Source: an uncultured Lachnospiraceae bacterium | GTDB lineage: Bacteria > Bacillota > Clostridia > Lachnospirales > Lachnospiraceae | DNA length: 41,812 nt | Reading direction: 5' to 3' | Assembly (NCBI GenBank): GCA_948444865.1 | Contig: CAOJVE010000003.1 | Location: 1-41,812, forward strand | Shown: positions 27,061-34,735 of the stretch, one piece after another | Layout: each line of letters begins with the position of its first letter | Numbering within the stretch: the stretch's first letter is position 1 | Notes under the pieces: generated by a model | The model's input: only the letters and a program-made list of their open reading frames with translations | What the model was told of the DNA's origin: nothing | The model's database searches: none | Position numbers and translations under genes: made by a program

Positions 27061-27580
27061 CTGAGGTCCCTCCTTCCCTGGGCGTTTCCTGAAAATAGGC
27101 AAGCCGTATCTGCTCCCTGGCCCGGACAAGCCGGGTCTTCACCGTATTTTCATTCAATTCCAAAAGCTCTGCAATCTCCGCAATCTTGAATCCCTGTTCG
27201 TAATAAAGCGTCAGTATGACCCGGTATTTCTCATCCACCTGCCCCAGCATCTCCTTAAACTCGAACTCGGCCAGCGACTGGTCGGGCCGGGGCGTCTCCG
27301 GCAGCTCCCCGATGGGATTGACCTTCTTATAATGCCGCAGAATCTGGTTGCACTCATTGATCAGGATCCGCATCAGCCAGGTCTTGAAAAACTCCGGCTT
27401 CTGCAGCGTGTGGATTTTCTCAAAGCTGTGAAGAATCGTATCCTGCACGGCGTCCGCCACATCCGCGTCGCTTCGCAGAATCCCCCGGGCCACTTTGTAC
27501 ATGGACAGCGAATTTTCTTCCATCAGCTCCAGAAACGCGTCCGCGTCCCCCTGAATCGCTTTTTTTACAAGCTCCTCCAT
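27035..27580 (-). CDS. ECF-type RNA polymerase sigma factor
   Basis: A 181-residue sigma-70 family protein. Region 2 runs over DAFLELMEENSLSMYKVARG and DVADAVQDTILHSFEKI with the KTWLMRILINECNQILRHY helix. Region 4 is YRVILTLYYEQGFKIAEIAE then NENTVKTRLVRAREQIR. The track start is 11 codons early; ATG 27580 has AGGAGGGG eight bases upstream. The coupled anti-sigma gene overlaps its end. No convincing ECF promoter for self-activation was seen upstream. Confidence 0.9.
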   Translation of the reverse strand: MEELVKKAIQGDADAFLELMEENSLSMYKVARGILRSDADVADAVQDTILHSFEKIHTLQKPEFFKTWLMRILINECNQILRHYKKVNPIGELPETPRPDQSLAEFEFKEMLGQVDEKYRVILTLYYEQGFKIAEIAELLELNENTVKTRLVRAREQIRLAYFQETPREGGTSDERKYTAG

Positions 27581-27885
27581 GTTACATTCCCCTCCTCCTC
27601 TCATTTTCTTCATGTATGCTAGTCAATCGCGAAATACCCTTTTTTTAACCAGAGTTTGGGCAAAACAGACAAATAAGGAGCGAATTCAAAACGTTTTTGA
27701 GCTCCGCTTTGTCTATTTTGAATAAACTCGGAAGATGCGATGACGCTTTCGCAATTGCCTATCTTCATGTACGCTTATTAGATGAAACAACGCGGGGAAA
27801 AGTTTCACAAATATTTCGGTGGAAGGTTCTATTTCTCTGTGATATGATGGAAACAAAGATTTATAAAAGAAAGGAAGTTTACATA
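27581..27885. other. Intergenic region between the divergent sigma and traX genes
   Basis: About 305 bases without a gene. It holds the structured repeat copy B at 27661-27759 and an extended -10 box (TGATATGAT, -10 at 27843-27848) for the TraX gene. TCTTCATGTAYGCT occurs twice (near 27608 and 27761), flanking the repeat. I see no open frame of value. Confidence 0.6.
27661..27759. repeat. Structured intergenic repeat, copy B
   Basis: Inverted relative to copy A at 5928-6052. CAAAACAGACAAA (27661-27673) pairs with TTTGTCTATTTTG (27708-27720), GGAGC (27677-27681) with GCTCC (27701-27705), and TCAAAA (27686-27691) with TTTTGA (27695-27700), giving one long hairpin. The neighbouring TGCGA/TCGCA hairpin and the 22-base core are shared with copy A. 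Confidence 0.6.
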
Positions 27886-28623
27886 ATGCCGAAGACTTGC
27901 CAAATCCTAAACAGAGATCAGATCAAAATGCTGGCCATTGTCGCGATGACGTTCAACCATATCTCCCATATCCTGATGACGCCGGGCGGCGCTCTGGCGG
28001 AAGTCTTTGAGGACATCGGGTATTTCACGGCCCTGACCATGTGCTTTTTTCTCGTGGAAGGCTACCAGTATACCCGGTCAAAGAAAGCGTATACCAAAAG
28101 ACTTTTTATCTTTGCTCTCGTCTCCCAGGTTCCCTATGTCCTGGCTCTGGGGTTTTTCCAGCTCAATGTGCTGTTCACCCTTTTCTTTTGCTTTCTGATC
28201 CTATGGGTGATGGACAGCCCGCTTCAGGCCTGGAAAAAGAAACTGCTGCTGATCGGACTGACACTGGCTACCGTTATCTGTGACTGGGCGGTGGTTTTGG
28301 CCGTAGCCACGATTTTATTTAAGAAAAATCAGGGTTCGCCCCGGGGCCAGGCCGGCGCGTACGGGATTCTCATTGCGCTGTTCTGGCTTTTGAACATCCC
28401 CGGATACGCCCCGCCGGACGCCGCCAATCCGCTGCTTTCCGGCCACGCCATCCTCCATGGATTTTACGCCGCGCTGGGACTCATCGCCTCGGCCGTCGCC
28501 ACATTGATTTTCTACAATGGGAAAAAATCCGAAAAACAATCGAATTTTCACAAATGGTTTTTTTATGTCTATTACCCGGCCCATCTGGCGGTCTTGTGGG
28601 CCATCCATCTCATCCGAGCATAA
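27886..28623 (+). CDS. TraX family membrane protein
   Basis: A 245-residue protein with seven or eight hydrophobic helices. It opens with ILNRDQIKMLAIVAMTFNHI and has FFLVEGYQYTRSKKAYTKRL and LNVLFTLFFCFLILWVMD, the pattern of the TraX family (named for the F-pilin acetylase). Chromosomal TraX proteins in Firmicutes are not tied to conjugation and probably acetylate another envelope target, unknown here. The ORF track start is 63 codons early; ATG 27886 follows AAAGGAAG. Its end overlaps the hemW end by 14 bases in a convergent arrangement with no terminator between. Confidence 0.82.
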   Translation: MPKTCQILNRDQIKMLAIVAMTFNHISHILMTPGGALAEVFEDIGYFTALTMCFFLVEGYQYTRSKKAYTKRLFIFALVSQVPYVLALGFFQLNVLFTLFFCFLILWVMDSPLQAWKKKLLLIGLTLATVICDWAVVLAVATILFKKNQGSPRGQAGAYGILIALFWLLNIPGYAPPDAANPLLSGHAILHGFYAALGLIASAVATLIFYNGKKSEKQSNFHKWFFYVYYPAHLAVLWAIHLIRA

Positions 28624-29746
28624 ACTCCACAAACGCCTGGTTGGACAGGGAAATCCCCCGGCGGGTGAGAAATATTCGCTGTCCGTCGTCTTTTAAAAGC
28701 CCCAGCTTTACCAGACGGCGGATGGCCTCCCCGTAGATTTCCTCCAGCTCCGCGCCAAACGTCTCCCGAAAATCCCGCCGCCAAACTCCCTCCATCCGGC
28801 GAAGGCCCAGAATCATCGTCTCCTCCATCTGCTCCCGCACGGACAGCTCTTCTTTGCCCACGCGAATCCGCTCCGGCTCCTGGGCGCCCGCCCGGTATTC
28901 CTCCATGGAATCCGTGTTGTTCCATCTTTGGTTGTTCACCAGAGAAGCCGCCCCTAGACCCAGGCCCAGATAGTCGTCCCGCGCCCAGTAGCCCAGATTA
29001 TGGGCGCAGGCCCATCCGGGGCGCGCATAGTTGGAAATCTCGTACTGGACGTAGCCCTTTTGGCCCAAAATCTCAGCCGTGGACTCGTACATTTCCCGCT
29101 CTTCTTCCTCCCCCGGCAGATTCAGCTCCCGCCGGGCAAAAGGCGTGCCCTCCTCCACAATCAGGCTGTACGCCGATATGTGCTCCGGCTCCAGCGCCAG
29201 CGTCCGGGATAAATTCCGCCGCCAGCTCTTCACCGTCTGGCCAGGGATGCCCGACATCAGATCCACGTTGATATTGGCAAAACCCGCCTGCCGCGCCCAG
29301 ACGTAGCTTTCCAAAAATTCTTCATACGTATGAATCCGGCCCAGTTCTTTCAGCTCCCGATTGTCGGTGGACTGCAGGCCGAAACTGATCCGGTTCAGTC
29401 CCATCCCCCTGTACGCCCGCAGCTTCTCCTGCGTCACCGTGCCCGGATTGGCCTCTATGGACATCTCCGGATTTTCCGAAAAAGAAAACGCGCCGTACAG
29501 ACTGTCCATGATGTTCTCCAGAAGCTTCGGCTCCAGAATGGACGGCGTGCCCCCGCCCAGAAACAGGGAAGACGCCTCCATGGGAAATTTCCCCCGGTAA
29601 GCGCCTATCTCCCTGCACAGCGCCTGCGCGTACAGTTCCTGGTTCTTTTGGCTGTCCGGCCAGGACAGGAAATCGCAGTAGGCGCATTTTTTTATGCAAA
29701 AGGGAATGTGGACGTACAGGCGGAATTTTTTGTCTGTTTTATTCAT
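28610..29746 (-). CDS. hemW: Radical SAM haem chaperone HemW
   Basis: A 378-residue radical-SAM protein of the HemN/HemW family. The cluster motif is HIPFCIKKCAYCDF (CxxxCxxC). SLFLGGGTPSIL, EANPGTVTQEKL and NRISFGLQS follow in normal order. HemW binds and inserts haem and is not a coproporphyrinogen oxidase. GGAGG lies ten bases before ATG 29746, inside the remnant HEPN gene, whose stop overlaps this start as ATGA. lepA-hemW adjacency is common in Firmicutes; here two extra genes lie between. Confidence 0.92.
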   Translation of the reverse strand: MNKTDKKFRLYVHIPFCIKKCAYCDFLSWPDSQKNQELYAQALCREIGAYRGKFPMEASSLFLGGGTPSILEPKLLENIMDSLYGAFSFSENPEMSIEANPGTVTQEKLRAYRGMGLNRISFGLQSTDNRELKELGRIHTYEEFLESYVWARQAGFANINVDLMSGIPGQTVKSWRRNLSRTLALEPEHISAYSLIVEEGTPFARRELNLPGEEEEREMYESTAEILGQKGYVQYEISNYARPGWACAHNLGYWARDDYLGLGLGAASLVNNQRWNNTDSMEEYRAGAQEPERIRVGKEELSVREQMEETMILGLRRMEGVWRRDFRETFGAELEEIYGEAIRRLVKLGLLKDDGQRIFLTRRGISLSNQAFVEFMLG

Positions 29747-29955
29747 TGCATGTAATCCTCCACCGCTTCTACGAATCTCTTGGCATTTTCCAGCTGCGCT
29801 TCAGCTTCCTCCCTGGACGCTATATAGAAATCATCGTAATCGGATTTTTCCCGCAGAAAAGACGCTTCCTTGACAATTCGCGAGAGATTCCGATCCAATT
29901 TGTGGCTCTTTTCTCATCGCATGAAATATGCCGTAATAAGAACGGTTCCTTCATG
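29743..29955 (-). pseudogene. HEPN-domain gene remnant (partner of the nucleotidyltransferase)
   Basis: Not in the ORF track. Directly after the MNT stop, one frame reads RNRSYYGIFHAMRK, the HEPN core helix with its R...H motif. After a frame change the next part reads SHKLDRNLSRIVKEASFLRE, then SDYDDFYIASREEAEAQLEN and AKRFVEAVEDYMQ, ending at the hemW start. This is the usual C-terminal half of HEPN proteins (SDYDDFY...EEAEEQ). The N-terminal helix and about 25-30 residues after the R...H motif are missing, and the two pieces are in different frames. The gene is therefore inactivated by deletions. Confidence 0.8.
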
Positions 29956-30292
29956 CTGCCTTCCATAAGACAATTCCCTCTTCGCGAATATTTTTATAAA
30001 ATGGGAGCGCGCTCCCCCACTTCTCGATATTCTTTTCCTCGATATCGATAATGGAAAAAACTTTCTCGTATTTCAAATCCATCTCCGCCGCCCATGCAAT
30101 AAATTTTTTCCGGGTTTCGCTCTCAAACCCGTGACGCATAATAATCGCAATGTCAATATCGCTCTCTGCCGTCTCTTCCCGTCTGGCCGCCGAACCATAC
30201 AGAATAATCCGCCGAACGTTTTTTCCAAATATTGCGCACAGACCGTTCACCAATTCCATGGTCATTTCAGGATCCAAGCTTTCTCCTCCCAT
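29951..30292 (-). CDS. MntA-like minimal nucleotidyltransferase
   Basis: A 113-residue protein with the minimal nucleotidyltransferase signature GSAARREETAESDIDIAI, i.e. GS-x10-DxD. In MNT/HEPN toxin-antitoxin pairs this enzyme adds AMP to the HEPN RNase and silences it. The catalytic residues are intact while its neighbour HEPN gene is broken. The track start is 46 codons too early and lies inside lepA. ATG 30292 touches the lepA stop. TTG 30277 is also possible because GGAGGAG sits five bases before it. An accessory insertion between lepA and hemW is inferred from the usual lepA-hemW neighbourhood. Confidence 0.8.
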   Translation of the reverse strand: MGGESLDPEMTMELVNGLCAIFGKNVRRIILYGSAARREETAESDIDIAIIMRHGFESETRKKFIAWAAEMDLKYEKVFSIIDIEEKNIEKWGSALPFYKNIREEGIVLWKAA

Positions 30293-32097
30293 CACTGATC
30301 GTCCAATTTCAAAACGCTCATAAACGCCTTCTGCGGGATCTCCACATTCCCCACCTGACGCATCCGCTTCTTGCCCTCTTTCTGCTTCTCCAGCAGTTTT
30401 TTCTTGCGGGTGATGTCCCCGCCATAGCACTTGGCCAGCACGTCTTTTCTAAGGGCTTTCACGGTCTCGCGGGCGATGATTTTGCTGCCGATGGCCGCCT
30501 GGATGGGGATTTCAAAAAGCTGCCGGGGGATCTCTTCTTTTAATTTCCCGCACATCTTCCGGCCCCGCTCGTAGGCGGTGTCCGCGTGGACGATGAATGA
30601 CAGCGCGTCCACCTCTTCCTTGTTCACCAGAATATCCAGCTTCACCAGCTTGCTGGTCTCGTAGCCGTACAGCTCGTAATCCAAGGACGCATAGCCTCTG
30701 GAGCGGGATTTCAGCGCGTCAAAGAAATCATAGATGATCTCGTTCAATGGCAGATGATACCGCAGCAGCGCGCGGGTTTCTTCCATATATTCCATTCCCT
30801 GGTACTGGCCCCGGCGTTCCTGACAAAGCTCCATTATCGGCCCGATAAACTCGGTAGTCACCATAATCTCCGCCGCCACAATGGGCTCCTCCATATAGTT
30901 AATCTCCGAGGGATCCGGCAGATTGGACGGGTTGGTCAGCTCGATCACCTCGCCGCTGGTCTTATGGACTTTGTAGATAACCCCCGGCGCCGTTGTGACC
31001 AGATCCAGATTGTACTCCCGCTCCAGCCGCTCCTGGATGATCTCCAGGTGCAAAAGCCCCAGAAAACCGCAGCGGAAGCCGAAGCCCAAAGCCGCCGAAG
31101 TCTCCGGCTCATACTGCAGGGCCGCGTCGTTTAGCTGGAGTTTTTCCAGAGCCTCCCGCAGATCCTGGTACTTGGCGCCATCGGCCGGATACAGTCCGCA
31201 GTAGACCATGGAATTCACCTTCTTATAGCCGGGCAGCGCCTCCGCGCAGGGACGCTGGGCGTTGGTGATGGTGTCGCCCACGCGGGTGTCGCTGACGGTC
31301 TTGATGCTGGCCGTGATATAGCCTACCATGCCCGCCTGCAGCTTTTCACAGGGAATGAACTGCCCGGCGCCGAAATAGCCCACTTCCACCACTTCCGCCG
31401 TGGCGCCGGTGGCCATCATCCGAATAGGCGTGCCCTTTTCCACGCTGCCTTCCTTTATCCTGCAAAAAACAATAACCCCTTTATAGGAATCGTAAACGGA
31501 ATCGAAGATCAGCGCCTTTAACGGGGCGCCCGGGTCCCCCGTTGGCGCCGGGATTTTCTCCACGATCTGCTCCAGCACCTGGTCCACGTAGTCCCCGGTC
31601 TTGGCGGAAATCCTGGGCGCGTCCTGTGCCTCAATGCCGATCACATCCTCAATCTCGTTGATCACCCGCTCCGGGTCCGCACTGGCCAGATCGATCTTAT
31701 TGATCACCGGCAGCACGTCCAGATCGTGATCCAGCGCCAGGTACACGTTGGCCAGAGTCTGCGCCTCGATCCCCTGCGCCGCGTCCACCACCAGAATGGC
31801 GCCGTCACAGGCCGCCAGGCTGCGGGACACCTCATAGTTAAAGTCCACGTGCCCCGGCGTGTCGATCAGATTGAAAATATATTCCTCTCCGTTTTTCGCC
31901 TTATATACGGTGCGGACGGCCTGCGCCTTGATGGTGATGCCCCGCTCCCGCTCCAAATCCATATTGTCCAGTACCTGGGACTGCATCTCCCGGTCCGTCA
32001 AAAGCCCGGTCATCTCAATAATCCGGTCCGCCAGCGTCGATTTTCCATGGTCAATGTGCGCAATAATGCAAAAATTCCTGATCTTACTCTGATCCAT
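30292..32097 (-). CDS. lepA: Elongation factor 4 (LepA)
   Basis: A ribosome-bound translation GTPase of 601 residues. It opens with [19 protein letters not shown] (G1), then [10 protein letters not shown] (G2), [16 protein letters not shown] (G3) and [15 protein letters not shown] (G4). The C-terminus holds [12 protein letters not shown] and [19 protein letters not shown], typical of LepA. The ORF track start is 39 codons early; ATG 32097 with AGGTGG matches the family N-terminus. It has its own promoter. Confidence 0.96.
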   Translation of the reverse strand: MDQSKIRNFCIIAHIDHGKSTLADRIIEMTGLLTDREMQSQVLDNMDLERERGITIKAQAVRTVYKAKNGEEYIFNLIDTPGHVDFNYEVSRSLAACDGAILVVDAAQGIEAQTLANVYLALDHDLDVLPVINKIDLASADPERVINEIEDVIGIEAQDAPRISAKTGDYVDQVLEQIVEKIPAPTGDPGAPLKALIFDSVYDSYKGVIVFCRIKEGSVEKGTPIRMMATGATAEVVEVGYFGAGQFIPCEKLQAGMVGYITASIKTVSDTRVGDTITNAQRPCAEALPGYKKVNSMVYCGLYPADGAKYQDLREALEKLQLNDAALQYEPETSAALGFGFRCGFLGLLHLEIIQERLEREYNLDLVTTAPGVIYKVHKTSGEVIELTNPSNLPDPSEINYMEEPIVAAEIMVTTEFIGPIMELCQERRGQYQGMEYMEETRALLRYHLPLNEIIYDFFDALKSRSRGYASLDYELYGYETSKLVKLDILVNKEEVDALSFIVHADTAYERGRKMCGKLKEEIPRQLFEIPIQAAIGSKIIARETVKALRKDVLAKCYGGDITRKKKLLEKQKEGKKRMRQVGNVEIPQKAFMSVLKLDDQ

Positions 32098-32145
32098 GAC
32101 TGCCACCTTCTTTCCTCCTTCGCACAACAGTAATGCATGAAATTC

Positions 32146-32174
32146 AGTATAACATAGAAAAACAGCATTTTCCA
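32146..32174 (-). promoter_or_regulatory. lepA promoter
   Basis: Minus-strand TGGAAA (32174-32169), 17 bases, TATACT (32151-32146), leaving about 40 bases of leader before the lepA ATG. Confidence 0.6.
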
Positions 32175-32207
32175 TTCTTTTCTTTCCTTCTGCGAACGGG
32201 AAATCTA

Positions 32208-32237
32208 TTGACAAGTCTTTTTTCCAAATGTTATAAT
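32208..32237 (+). promoter_or_regulatory. tRNA-Leu promoter
   Basis: TTGACA (32208-32213), 18 bases, TATAAT (32232-32237): both boxes are perfect. They sit about 40 bases before the tRNA. Confidence 0.85.
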
Positions 32238-32277
32238 GAGTTTCGTTGGATATGCTAGAATTAATGGGATTTTATCT

Positions 32278-32359
32278 GCGGAAATGACGGAATTGGCAGA
32301 CGTGCAGGATTTAGGTTCCTGTGTCGAAAGGCGTGAGGGTTCGAGTCCCTTTTTCCGCA
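32278..32359 (+). tRNA. tRNA-Leu (anticodon TAG)
   Basis: The acceptor stem GCGGAAA/TTTCCGC closes the molecule. The anticodon stem GCAGG-ATTTAGG-TTCCTGT gives anticodon TAG. A long variable arm (GTGTCGAAAGGCG region) and GGTTCGAGTCC T-arm fit a class II tRNA. The discriminator is A, and CCA is not encoded. The total is 82 bases. Confidence 0.96.
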
Positions 32360-32365
32360 TAAAAT

Positions 32366-32407
32366 AAGGCTTTGTCTTAATCGAAGGATTCGGGCAGAGC
32401 CTTTTTT
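32366..32407 (+). terminator. Terminator after tRNA-Leu
   Basis: AAGGCTTTGTC (32366-32376) pairs with GGCAGAGCCTT (32393-32403), including two G-U pairs, and runs into TTTTTT. Confidence 0.8.
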
Positions 32408-32433
32408 AATTCCATCGCCGCAAAGCCGGTTGC

Positions 32434-32477
32434 GCAGTCAACGGTAAAATAAACGGGCTTCTCCCACCGTTGACTGC
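32434..32477. repeat. Perfect 11-base inverted repeat
   Basis: GCAGTCAACGG (32434-32444) and CCGTTGACTGC (32467-32477) are exact reverse complements around a 22-base spacer. There is no T-run on either side, so it is not a clear terminator. It lies between the tRNA terminator and the end of the XRE gene. Confidence 0.6.
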
Positions 32478-32535
32478 CCCCGTCTGGCCCTGCTGTTTGG
32501 TAATTATGATTTTTTCAAGATTGTCTAACGCATTT

Positions 32536-32844
32536 TCATTCGGCAATTCCCAATAAAATATCCACAGCCAGCTGCAATTCCGGCTTAGCGCGATACGCCT
32601 TGATAATCGCCCGCTCTTTTTCATCCAATTCGTCTGAGGATAAATGGACATCCAGTAATTTACTGGGGGAAATATCCAACGCTCTGCATATATCGGCAAG
32701 TATATCCGCATCCGGTCTGTTGATCCCCTGTTCCCAATTTGAAACTCTGCTGTTATTGATGCCCAATTTTTCAGCTAACTGCATTTGGTTCATGCCGCAT
32801 GCCTCTCGATATTTACGGATACGTTCTCCGATTTCGTACTTCAA
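32536..32844 (-). CDS. XRE-family helix-turn-helix regulator
   Basis: A 102-residue protein with a Cro/C1-type HTH at residues about 2-60: EIGERIRKYREACGMNQMQL, then INNSRVSNWEQGINRPDADI and ISPSKLL. The C-terminal tail (DEKERAIIKAYRAKPELQLA) is typical of phage-like repressors. The track start is too early; TTG 32844 follows CAGGTG by six bases and gives a standard HTH N-terminus. Base composition is more AT-rich than the neighbours, suggesting transfer. The target is unknown. Confidence 0.75.
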   Translation of the reverse strand: MKYEIGERIRKYREACGMNQMQLAEKLGINNSRVSNWEQGINRPDADILADICRALDISPSKLLDVHLSSDELDEKERAIIKAYRAKPELQLAVDILLGIAE

Positions 32845-32859
32845 TTTTATCACCTGCCT

Positions 32860-33090
32860 TTGTTTTACCAGAAAGTTCGCGCACATATAGACAACAACGG
32901 ATTGAAACAAATATCTGTTGCGGAAAAAGCCGGCATACCCAAGAATACGTTCAATGCAATTTTGGACGGAAAACGCACATTATACGCAGATGATCTGCGG
33001 GCGATCTGCCTTGCGCTGAATGTGAGTCCAGAACTATTTATTGAAGTGAAGCGTTCAGCTCTAAGCGAATGCAATCCAGATTTTCTGTAA
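32860..33090 (+). CDS. Second XRE-like HTH protein, 5' end probably truncated
   Basis: Readable protein from about TTG 32860: FYQKVRAHIDNNGLKQISVA, then GIPKNTFNAILDGKRTLYAD, then ICLALNVSPELFIEVKR, a complete small HTH of about 76 residues. No ribosome site stands before the TTG, and only 15 bases separate it from the start of the opposite XRE gene. The natural start and promoter are probably lost. The track start at 32785 overlaps the other gene and is unlikely. Function is unknown; it may be silent. Confidence 0.5.
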   Translation: MFYQKVRAHIDNNGLKQISVAEKAGIPKNTFNAILDGKRTLYADDLRAICLALNVSPELFIEVKRSALSECNPDFL

Positions 33091-33174
33091 AAACACAGCG
33101 CATCTACAGACAGCAAAAGCGCAAATGAATTAACCGGTAAAAATCAAATAAATTATACAAGGAGAGGAAGATTT

Positions 33175-33281
33175 ATGAAGTATTGCAGACATTGTGGAAG
33201 TGAAATATTTCTTACTTTATTGGTTGGTTTCTGGATATTGCTTATATAATTGCAATCTTTGCGCTTCCGTATGGCGATTAA
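33175..33281 (+). pseudogene. Broken zinc-ribbon/membrane small gene
   Basis: GGAGAGGAAG precedes ATG 33175, which reads MKYCRHCGSEI, the first half of a zinc ribbon, then a hydrophobic run to TAA at 33247. A different frame from about 33210 reads SYFIGWFLDIAYIIAIFALPYGD, which looks like the true membrane end, stopping at 33279. The second CxxC is missing. This fits an internal deletion with frameshift. A real 24-residue peptide cannot be excluded. Confidence 0.5.
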
Positions 33282-33316
33282 GAAGAAATTACCCGGACAT
33301 AATAATTTTTACCCAG

Positions 33317-33348
33317 CGGCTCCCATCTTAAAAGGGGGAGCCGTTTTT
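33317..33348 (+). terminator. Intrinsic terminator
   Basis: CGGCTCCC (33317-33324) pairs with GGGAGCCG (33336-33343), followed by TTTTT. It closes off the degraded region from the next gene. Confidence 0.85.
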
Positions 33349-33388
33349 GGCGCGCCTCAGAGAAGAATATCCGCCCGTCTGACCGCGG

Positions 33389-34611
33389 CTTTTTATTCAT
33401 TTATGGTTATTCCCCTCCCCTTTCACCGTATTCTAATTAAGCACACAATACATGAAAGGGGCGCAAAAAAATGGATACAGAAGTTTCACCCCGCAAAATT
33501 CCCATCGACCGCTTGACGCTTGCGCGCCTTAAAAGCGGTTTCATCGCGCTGGATCTTAAGACCACCGGACTGGATTCCTTGACGGACCGAATCGTTGAGA
33601 TCGGGGCGGCGCGTTTTGCTCATGGAGAGGTCAAAGAAACTTTTTCCACGCGGATGCGCCCGGACGCGCCCACGTCTTCTCACGCCGGGAAGCCTGACGA
33701 CGACGAAACGCGCTTTGACGCGCCCGGCGAGGCCAAAGCCATTTCAAAATTCGTCGAATTCATCAGCGACGCTTTGTCTGGAAAAACCGTGATGTGCGCC
33801 TACAACGCCAGCTTCGGCTTTAACTTCCTGCGCAGGGCGCTCACCCGCTCCCACGTCCACTCAAAAATCGTCTACGTGGACACGCTGGCCGCCTCAAAAG
33901 CCGCCATCGCCGGCCTTAACGACTACCGACTGGAGACGCTCCAAAATTATTTTAAACTAAACAGCCCACAGCCCCTTCGACCGCAGGCGGGCGCGCTTTG
34001 CTGCGGAGAGATTCTGTGCAAATTGCTGCCCCTTATGGAAACGCAGGACTTGTCCTTTGACAATGCTGAACGCGGCGCCAGGTCGAACCGCCCCAGCAAA
34101 GGCAGGCCGATCATAGACTGCCCCGAAAATTACTGCGTGGTCAGCATTGAAACCACCGGCCGCTCCCTGACGTGGGATAAAGTGACGGAAGTGGCGGCGC
34201 TTAAATTTCACAGCGGAACGCTCGCCGACTCTTTTTCCGCCTCCATAAAGCCCGACAACGCAGACGCCCAAATCGTCTGGCGCAGGTTCCTGCGTTTTAT
34301 TGGGAACTCCATTCTCGTGGGGCACAACCTCCATCTCGACATTGATTTTTTATACGACAGCGTACAGCGCTGCCTTCATTTGCCTTTGGCCAACGATTAC
34401 GTCAACGCCTGCAGTCTGGCGCGGCTGCTCCTTCCCCATTTACCCCATCACGGACTATACGCCCTGGCCGATTATTACAACTGCAGGCCCATCACTTTTT
34501 ACGGCGCGTCGTCCAAATCCCAGCTCACAGCCCAATGCTACGCAAATCTTGTGAAAGACATCGTGCGCATATACGGAAGCGCCGAGGAATTTCGCAGGGC
34601 TTTCCCATGTA
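33389..34611 (+). repeat. Large direct repeat, copy 1
   Basis: About 1.2 kb including roughly 80 bases upstream of the exonuclease-like gene (TTTTATTCATTTATGGTTATTCCCC...) and almost all of its coding sequence. It is related to 36329-37546. Likeness stops at GCAGGGCTTTCCCATGT near the 3' end. Confidence 0.85.
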
Positions 34612-34622
34612 AAAGAAAATAA
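33471..34622 (+). CDS. Tandem DnaQ-like exonuclease-fold protein with degraded active sites, copy 1
   Basis: 383 residues with two DEDD exonuclease-like units. Unit 1 (about 22-190) has FIALDLKTTGLDSLTDRIVE, where the usual DxE is D28-L-K30, and CAYNASFGFNFL, where the second-motif Asp is Gly. Unit 2 (about 218-370) has YCVVSIETTGRSLTWDKVTE, where DxE is S225-I-E227, VGHNLHLDIDFL keeping Asn and Asp, and no clear third-motif H...D. Catalysis is thus doubtful in both; nucleic-acid binding is plausible. AAAGGGG precedes ATG 33471. It lies upstream of the channel gene on the same strand. Confidence 0.75.
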   Translation: MDTEVSPRKIPIDRLTLARLKSGFIALDLKTTGLDSLTDRIVEIGAARFAHGEVKETFSTRMRPDAPTSSHAGKPDDDETRFDAPGEAKAISKFVEFISDALSGKTVMCAYNASFGFNFLRRALTRSHVHSKIVYVDTLAASKAAIAGLNDYRLETLQNYFKLNSPQPLRPQAGALCCGEILCKLLPLMETQDLSFDNAERGARSNRPSKGRPIIDCPENYCVVSIETTGRSLTWDKVTEVAALKFHSGTLADSFSASIKPDNADAQIVWRRFLRFIGNSILVGHNLHLDIDFLYDSVQRCLHLPLANDYVNACSLARLLLPHLPHHGLYALADYYNCRPITFYGASSKSQLTAQCYANLVKDIVRIYGSAEEFRRAFPCKRK

Positions 34623-34689
34623 CGTTCCAAAGGTAAAGTTACGCAATTCTGTGGCTCTAATCATCTGTACTTACAGCCGTTTTTCTGAT

Positions 34690-34735
34690 ATGATAGAGCA
34701 GAAAAAGCGGCATCTAAAAAAGGAGGCGGCCTCCT
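34690..34735 (+). promoter_or_regulatory. Extended -10 promoter and ribosome-site hairpin of the channel gene
   Basis: TGATATGAT is an extended -10 box (TATGAT about 34690-34695) with a poor -35. Just before the ATG, AGGAGGCGGCCTCCT (34721-34735) is a near-palindrome in which the Shine-Dalgarno AGGAGG pairs with CCTCCT touching the start codon. Confidence 0.6.

Larger units (their letters stand above)
33091..33470. other. Non-coding and degraded stretch before the first exonuclease-like gene
   Basis: About 380 bases. It holds a broken zinc-ribbon gene (33175-33281), a terminator (33317-33348), and, from 33389, the upstream part of the large direct repeat. Nothing else is recognisable. Confidence 0.6.

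Noticed and set aside
27581-27660. ECF self-activated promoter of the sigma gene
   Set aside because: TTGACT occurs but no -10 or ECF-type pair at proper spacing could be shown.
27886-28623. Conjugative element signalled by TraX
   Set aside because: No other transfer, relaxase or mobilisation gene is present; chromosomal TraX-family proteins are common in Firmicutes.
32278-33390. Integrative element using the tRNA-Leu 3' end as attachment site
   Set aside because: Accessory-looking genes follow the tRNA, but I found no second copy of the tRNA 3' sequence and no integrase in the window.
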